From: Heligmosomoides polygyrus polygyrus
Taxonomy: Eukaryota; Nematoda; Chromadorea; Rhabditida; Heligmosomidae
Length of the DNA: 64,000 nt
NCBI GenBank assembly: GCA_947396885.1
Contig: OX377204.1
Location: 54,981,139-55,045,138 of the forward strand
Direction of reading: 5' to 3'
The position numbers and the translations under genes are program-made. This document shows, piece after piece, positions 58,369 to 64,000 of the stretch; position 1 is the first letter of the stretch, and the number at the start of each line of letters is the position of its first letter. The notes under the pieces are model-generated. The model had not been told where the DNA came from. It did no database searches and worked only from the letters and a program-made list of their open reading frames with translations.

Positions 58369-59295
58369 GCTCTCGGCTCCCTTAGCACTATCGCGGAGAT
58401 GGTCACGAAGTGGTTGTATTCCTCATCGATGTTGTCCATAACTGTATCTTCCCAAAGGCCGGCAAGAGAGGTGTAGAGGTCCTCCTGTTGATGGTCGTTC
58501 TGGTACTCCTGTTCCTGAAATTCACGGCCTTCTCTCCTTGACGCGAAAAGCGGAACCTTGCGCGAAGGAAAGCGGTGGTCCGATCCCGTGTAGAACTTGG
58601 AGATAACGAAGACGTCGGTCAGGCAATACTTGCGATTGAAGATGAGGTGGTTGATCTCGTTGTGGAACTGGCCACCGGGAGATTCCCAGGTCCATCGTGG
58701 GGAGGTATGCTTCTGCAACTGCGAGTTTCCATGGATGGTCTTGGTCGACATGATAAACTCAGACAGCCTATCACCTTTCACCTTGCTCGTTCCACTCCAA
58801 ACCGTGGGTTCCGATGTGAAGTTCTTCTGGCAACCTTCGTTGCCCGATCTTTGTGCTGAAGTCGCCGACGATCACCTTGAAGAGGGTGTGATCTTCCTTA
58901 TAGAACTTCTCCAGCTCCACGTAAAAGGCTTCGACCTCTTCGTCGTCGTAGTCGGATGTTGGGGCATACGCGACGAATACAGTCAAAGCTGGCACGGAAC
59001 CACATCGCTTCAGTCGCAGACGTCCGATTCGGGTTGACAGAGACTCGTACGAATCGATGTTCATGGCCAAGTGCGTGTTGACGAGGACAACAACGCCGCC
59101 TACTCCCCTGCTGTCGCTTGTTCCGAGGAACAGTTCTTCTCCGGAGTCGTAGGCGGCGTGTAGGGGTGGTGTCTTCTCGTCTCGGTCAGTCAGATGACGT
59201 CGTACTTAATCTTCCTGGCTTGCATCATCAGGTCCTCGACGGATGCTTCCGATGCAAGCGTGCGGGCGTTGTAAGTACAGATCGTCATCCTAGTC
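58369..59295 (-). pseudogene. LINE copy 2 AP-endonuclease
   Basis: Begins at about 59,290 with MTICTYNARTLASEASVEDL and KYDVIWLTETRR (catalytic Asn and Glu region). It continues IDSYESLSTRIGRLRLKRCG, VFVAYAPTSDYDDEEVEAFY, VELEKFYKEDH and KVIVGDFSTKIG, then RWTWESPGGQFHNEINHLIF and GSDHR-like sequence. Frameshifts occur near 59,170, 58,770, 58,560 and 58,420. GDFN is GDFS in this copy. Confidence 0.8.
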
Positions 59296-59360
59296 CTTCT
59301 CAATTTGCGCAGCCTGGTTAGGCCCTGAGTTTAGCAGCCTCTCCGTACTCGTCCTTCCCA

Positions 59361-59798
59361 TCACTGCAGAAATGCGGGCTCTTTCGGAGTCAGGTGAATG
59401 AGGCCCTTTAGGTGCTGTTGTTTTTGACTGGAGTACACACGTGTAGCTAGTCGGGCCCATTCGTGCGGGCGAAGAACTCCGAGCAGCCAGCCAGACTGCC
59501 CGAAGGGACGGGGCGAGACTTTTGAGGCGGCCTCGAATCGCCTTACGATGTACTCCCAGTCTACCGAGTGCAAGCTTTTGGCCGAGCCGACACAGTTACA
59601 ATCCGCACAGTCACGGACACATCCGCGCACACTGTGCACGAACATGCCGCTCCCACGCACGAGGAACGCGTCGACAGCAGGAGCAAGGAGTTCATCCCCT
59701 GCATCCCACCTGCGTCTCTGGGCAGTACACGGTCGCATTTGGTTCGCGTTTAGTTCCCTATCCATCACCCGGGAACGCGCCACGTGGCCCTGCAACAA
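59361..59798 (-). pseudogene. LINE copy 2 leader reading frame, possible ORF1
   Basis: An open 145-codon frame upstream of the endonuclease. It contains VDAFLVRGSGMFVHSVRG, CVRDCADCNCV, SLHSVDWEY and FGQSGWLLGVLRPHEWARLA. The first part matches 266-514 at the protein level. It ends at 59,361-59,363, about 70 bp before the endonuclease start. Function unknown; RTE elements often have a short, poorly conserved ORF1. Confidence 0.4.
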
Positions 59799-59919
59799 GC
59801 GGCCCTCTTAACAGGAGAGCCCGAAGGCTCTCTATCGAGGGAGATCCGAGGAAGTTTCACCTGCTATGCTTAAAATATGTTTGGTGCACAGCGACCACGC
59901 GATGGCCATATGAGAGAGA

Positions 59920-60017
59920 CGCTGTGTTGTGCGCAGCACTCCGCACAAACGACGATTGCTCGTCGTGATTTTCGACGACCAATCGTCGTTTGTGGGGAGT
60001 TTTACGCACACAGCGTC
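59920..60017. repeat. 98-bp imperfect palindrome
   Basis: 'cgctgtgttgtgcg...caaacgacgattg' is answered by 'caatcgtcgtttgtggggag...cgcacacagcg'. Arms are about 37 bp with a short loop around 'cgtgattttcgacg'. It could be a small MITE; no duplication resolved. 'gaccaatcgtcgt' recurs at 60,159. Confidence 0.6.
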
Positions 60018-60507
60018 GGCGATGTCGGCAGCGCGTTGCCGAAGTATAACATAGTCCTAACTGCAATGGCCCCGCGCTGCGGCGGGAGTATAAAATGCGC
60101 CTTACGCTGATTTGAGTGAAGGATGTGAAAGTGCATGCCCTATAGATAGCGCAGGAAAATCATGATGACCAATCGTCGTGTTTTTTCTCGAGTGCGACTT
60201 CCTCAGCTCACCTCCTCTTCGTCCTCAGCGTCATCGCATTTCATGAACGGGTGTCGAAGTGCCAACGCCAGAGACTCGTCTTTCCTGGCGCGCGAGAACG
60301 GGTTCATCAACGCGCTATGGATAGCTAAATAAGGGCATCAGTACAAAGAACCGTTAACAGTTTCTGAGCTACACATATTCAAGAAGCTTTTGATTTTATT
60401 TCCCCTCGGCAAGCGCTAGTCTATTCTTAACAAGAATTTTGGTTTGAACACAAAAATGCATGCAGCAATCGTGGAAATGAAAGCTGCTCAAATCCCGTCG
60501 CGTCCTC
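60018..60507. other. Unassigned stretch
   Basis: No gene or repeat recognised. It ends with GCGTCCTC (60,500-60,507), the left copy of a target duplication. Confidence 0.5.
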
Positions 60508-61157
60508 CAGAGATGAGCGGATAATGAAATTTTGAAACCCGGATAACGGATAACGGATAACAAACAAACAACAAAAATTAAAACTCATTTTAAATTGCAC
60601 TATCTTCAAGAACAGATCAGGGCTTAAAGCATTGTTAATTTATAAGTCATTTCTAGACATTTTAGTAGTGTTTTTATTGAACGTTTTGCGGTCGCCGCAT
60701 TAACGACGCTCTATGGGGTTCTCTGCCCATCCGTAGGAAGACAAACGCGTAGAAACATACAAGCCTTTCACCTGTTTCCAAGGGGTCGGTTGGATTGTCT
60801 TATTTATCAGCCTTACTCTGCGCTTAACTCTTTTTTAATTAGAACAGTTGAAAAATAGAATAGTCCTTGGAAGAGCAATTCTTCCGACGTTTCTGGAAAT
60901 AAGAAGGCAGGAGACATCCAGCGAAACAAACCTCACATAATGATCTTGTCCTACACATGCTATAAACCGTTATTGTTGTTGCTGCTCGATAGCATCCCAA
61001 GATCCAAGATACTTCAACGTGGAATCCGGGATGGATAAAATGCTAACTTTTGGGTAGTAGCTGCAAGGTATTGTGTACGGCAAGCACACACTCGAAGAGT
61101 TATGACATCCAGACCTTCTGGATTTGAGGAGGAATATCCAACCCATCCCTTCTGGAT

Positions 61158-61490
61158 CTGACAAGGAAACTGTCTGAACGGTACGACGGAACGCCAAGAA
61201 CGAGTACTACAGGGAGAATCCCCGTTCTCCAAATAGTAACAGAACATGTTTTGTTTTTGCCGAATCCTTGAGGCAAACGAGTACAAGGGTGTAATGGTTA
61301 AGGGTCCGCAGAGCGAGCTCATCACGGCAGCGCAAGATCCCAGTGCCGTGGACTGGATGGCGCAGTGGTAGGGGCACGCCTCATGTTCGTGAGGTCTAGG
61401 GTTCGGTTCCCATGCTACGTCGTGTTTTTGCACTTTTACCATAGTATCGGATTTCCATAGAGATTTCCACATCTGAACTTCTGTTTGGCT
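61158..61490 (+). repeat. Left arm of an inverted pair with tRNA-like promoter
   Basis: Complement of about 62,690-62,998 ('aactgtctgaacggtacg', 'ccgcagagcgagctc', 'ggttcggttcccat'). Contains a tRNA-like sequence at 61,353-61,415 with A box 'tggcgcagtggtagg', a Met-like CAT in the loop (cctcatgttcgtgagg) and B box 'tagggttcggttccc'. The anticodon loop is one base short, so it is not a functional tRNA gene. Confidence 0.7.
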
Positions 61491-61605
61491 TCACAGTTCC
61501 CGCCCAGTGGTACTCCGCTGCAGCCCAAGCCTGGAATCGCGATACAGTCAACTTTCCCCAGTTCTCAAAATTGTATAGTATAATAATTCTAGTATAGCCA
61601 AATCT

Positions 61606-62023
61606 GGCGCAAATAGGGTCCGGGGGGTCACCTTATAAAAAGTGTCACCAACACCAAAAAAACGAGACAAGACACACTGATAGTAAAGAAAACAAACAAA
61701 CAAATAAGCACAAATAAGCTACAGCATTATTTGTTTGTTTTCTTTACTATCAGTGTGCCTTGAAACAGAACACAGAACACAGCTACAGCATTACAGATTT
61801 AGGGAGGGGAAGGGACTTCAGGGTGTGGCTCAAGTGACGCACCCGTGTTAAGATTGCCTACATCCTGGAGTTCCCTCCCTTGCCCGATTCGAAAGCATAT
61901 AAAACACGGATATGTAATCGAAACGAAGAGATAAGACTGCGTTTACATTCTTTGTATGTAGCTACTCGCTACACCGGCCCGCCGCGCCGTGCTGTGGTGA
62001 CCCCCCCGGACCCTATTTGCGCC
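61606..62023. mobile_element. 418-bp hAT MITE
   Basis: The 27/28-bp inverted tips GGCGCAAATAGGGTCCGG... differ by one base in the G run. The 8-bp duplication CCAAATCT lies at 61,598-61,605 and 62,024-62,031. Inside is a second hairpin (about 61,671-61,708 against 61,725-61,760: 'gatagtaaagaaaacaaac' and its complement). No coding. An older relative is at 27,365-27,590. Confidence 0.9.
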
Positions 62024-62689
62024 CCAAATCTTTTCCTCCGAAACGATCTGTCCTTCAAAACGCGATAGTGCCTTCACTGGTTAGTGGTGTCGTGACTTTG
62101 GCACAATCCTCATCTGGTTGAAACTCTTGGTCCTCTTCTTATACTACCTCCAACTTCTCCACTTCTCGATCTCCAGCTGTCGCAGTTCGAAATCCTGTAG
62201 GATACTTGCTATCCTTTCCGCCAGCATCATCTCATCTCTCAAAGGGGCAGCATCCAGTGGAGATCCGAACTTCAGTGTCGGTAGGTGAATGACCACTTGA
62301 GGGTTAGCAGACATTGTAGAGTCACTGTTGGCGGCAGCAGCTTGTTATAACCGGCGACTTTTAAAGCATAACAGAGGCGAGAATATTGATCGAGGTGGTA
62401 GGTCAATTTGAAGATCATGTGCTTCCCCCCTACACTGTGAGTACACTGGTGGCACTCACCTCACTGACACTAATAAATTGCATTTGAAGCATTTTTCTGG
62501 CATTCTGCCGCTGTTTCATGTTGTTCCTGTGTCAAAGTTTCTTATATTGACAATGAGAACAATTTGTTGGAGTAAAAGTTTCACACAAAATCGCATTTGG
62601 CATATTTCGGACATTGCTGGTGAATTACGAGATGGCGACAAATAATAGGTCATAAAAACACCTTACCGTAGTAAACTCCAAAAACAAGT

Positions 62690-62998
62690 TCAGATATGGA
62701 AATCCGATACTATGGTAAAAATGCAAAAGCGCGACGTGCCGTGGGAACCGAACCCTAGACCTCACGTACTTGAGGCATACCCTCTACTACTGCGCCACCC
62801 AGTCCACGACACCGAAATCTTGCGCTGCCGTGAAGAGCTCGCTCTGCGGACCCTTAACCGTTACACCCTCGTACTCGTTTGCCTCAAGGATTCGGCAAAA
62901 ACAAAACATGTTCTGTTACTATTTGGAGGACGGGGATTCTCCCTATAGTACTCGTTCTTGCAGTTCCGGCGTACCGTTCAGACAGTTCCCTTGTGAGA
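62690..62998 (-). repeat. Right arm of the inverted pair with tRNA-like promoter
   Basis: Complement of 61,158-61,490. The tRNA-like part (62,738-62,812, minus) has A box 'tggcgcagtagtagagg' and B box 'tagggttcggttccc'. The spacer between arms is about 1.2 kb and includes the MITE. Confidence 0.7.
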
Positions 62999-63779
62999 AA
63001 AATGTCCGACCCAGCCCCAAAATGGAGGTGTTTCATATGTTGCAGATAAGTTTCACAAAAAACTCACAAATCAAAACAAATCTACATGTCTTCAGCACCC
63101 GCGATGATAAATTTTTTCAGTAGTTTATTGTTCCACTACAATTTTTAATGGAGAAGTTGCTTACTCTATGAAGTTGGATTAATCCTATTTCTTTTGCTAG
63201 TACTCACTGCTGTACTGCAGTATTTTTTGATAATTCGTGACAGCATATAGCTAAAAAGGTACCATTACCGCCTGCAATCAAATCGAACCTACTGTAGTCG
63301 TGTAACGACAAATGATACGATGGAAAGGTTGGCGGTAAAAAAAATCTTCCCAGAATGCGGCTCTCCACTTTTGACGATTGCGAGTAGCGGTTTGTATACC
63401 TTCTTGGTCAGCACATGACTTGAGAAGAATGAACAATGCTGTGCTAAGCAGGCCTCATATAAGTATGGTGCAAGCTTAGCGGGCCTTCTGTAAGGCTGGA
63501 AGTTAGACATCTTTAAAACTATGTAGCCAGTTCCAGGTGAGGAAACTTCATTTAACCCTTCTAGATTTGAATACTTTTGCTGTTTCTGACGACCACTGTC
63601 GTGAAGGATCCTGCACTTAGTACACCCATCACCACTCCAAAGCTAAGATTCAGAATTTATTGTTTGTATCCGGCCCAAAATCGCCGGATAACGAACAACA
63701 AAACGGATAGGCCAAAATCTCCTGGAAACCGGATAACGGATAACGGATAACGATTAATCCGCTCATCCCTGGCGTCCTC

Positions 63780-64000
63780 CACAGACTCCACTTTCGCTTA
63801 GATTTACGTATTCGCTTTGTGTTTCTATTAGGCCAACACGCATTGCAAAGCTGAGTGGCACGACCAATAGCTCGGGTCCTTGGCAGCACAAGGCGGTTAC
63901 ATTTCCTGCCTGACGCGAATTGCTCCGATTGCCCCACGATTAAGTGAACGCACAAAAACAAAAGGTGCATGGATAAATAGTGTTGTCTGCCTCACATATA
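63780..64000. other. Right flank of the window
   Basis: Sequence outside the hAT element; no gene recognised. It should join directly to sequence left of 60,500 in an allele or relative lacking the insertion. Confidence 0.5.

Larger units (their letters stand above)
56790..59800 (-). mobile_element. RTE-type LINE, copy 2
   Basis: The minus-strand copy of the same LINE as 258-6,530, about 3.0 kb. It keeps the leader and the endonuclease N-terminus that copy 1 lacks, but has an internal deletion in the RT (between RIRPEH and the ALLTQGVPTQYIRVL region, near 57,910) and no (AAAT)n tail. It was useful for proving the insertion junction of the element at 1,448-4,544. Confidence 0.85.
60508..63771. 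mobile_element. 3.3 kb non-autonomous hAT-type transposon
   Basis: The 8-bp duplication GCGTCCTC flanks it at 60,500-60,507 and 63,772-63,779. Tips are CAGAGATGAGCGGAT (left) and the complement of CAGGGATGAGCGGAT (right). Both ends carry tandem 'cggataa' words (60,538-60,561 and 63,681-63,752). No hAT transposase frame is inside. It contains an inverted pair of tRNA-like repeats and the MITE at 61,606. It differs in tip and subterminal words from the hAT family at 24.8 kb. Confidence 0.88.

Noticed and set aside
61353..61415. A tRNA-Met gene
   Set aside because: The anticodon loop is one base short and the sequence is part of a repeated inverted arm; treated as tRNA-derived.

Overview
This window reads as nuclear DNA of a parasitic nematode, most likely a strongylid (hookworm or Haemonchus type). 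That is inference from three things. The only clear host gene is a many-exon member of the patched-related (PTR) family, which is greatly expanded in nematodes. The retrotransposons are RTE-type LINEs of the kind common in hookworm genomes. Introns are large and filled with DNA transposons. Nothing looks bacterial or viral, and I see no rRNA, CRISPR array or operon.

Host gene: 23 exons on the + strand from 17,736 to 43,945 encode about 940 residues of a PTR protein. Splice phases agree at every junction except one (near 41,600). The stop codon is at 43,943-43,945 and a polyadenylation signal lies at 44,038. The first exon or exons (start codon, first membrane segment) were not found. Introns run from about 50 bp to 9.9 kb and hold most of the repeats in the middle of the window.

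Repeats, left to right: 1-139 is the right end of a hAT-type element. 258-6,530 is an RTE LINE split by a 3.1 kb long-inverted-repeat transposon (1,448-4,544). 6.9-9.5 kb holds a dispersed repeat, a Tc1-like fragment and a possible solo LTR. 9.6-11.9 kb is a Penelope-like element with reverse transcriptase and GIY-YIG endonuclease. 13.4-14.9 kb has two tRNA-derived SINEs and a dead mariner. 15.7-16.6 kb is a tandem array. Inside the PTR gene, 23,784-29,026 is a mariner that contains a SINE and a 3.7 kb hAT element, which itself contains a foldback element. A 1.4 kb near-perfect palindrome carrying tRNA-like promoters lies at 35,640-37,030. Downstream of PTR come a mariner fragment interrupted by a 135-bp palindrome (45.5-46.2 kb), a second type of RTE LINE split by a 4.0 kb long-inverted-repeat element (49,159-53,121), a minus-strand copy of the first LINE (56.8-59.8 kb), and a 3.3 kb hAT element (60,508-63,771) containing a 418-bp hAT MITE.

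Main result: many insertions can be resolved to the base from target-site duplications (TA, 8 bp, or 11 bp for a SINE), which gives a relative order of events. Two long-inverted-repeat elements sitting in different LINEs share the tip CAATACCG and TA duplications. Removing each, plus one TA, restores a continuous LINE reading frame across the junction. They look like one non-autonomous transposon group, possibly not described before. All transposon genes seen here are broken; the PTR gene is the only feature that looks functional.
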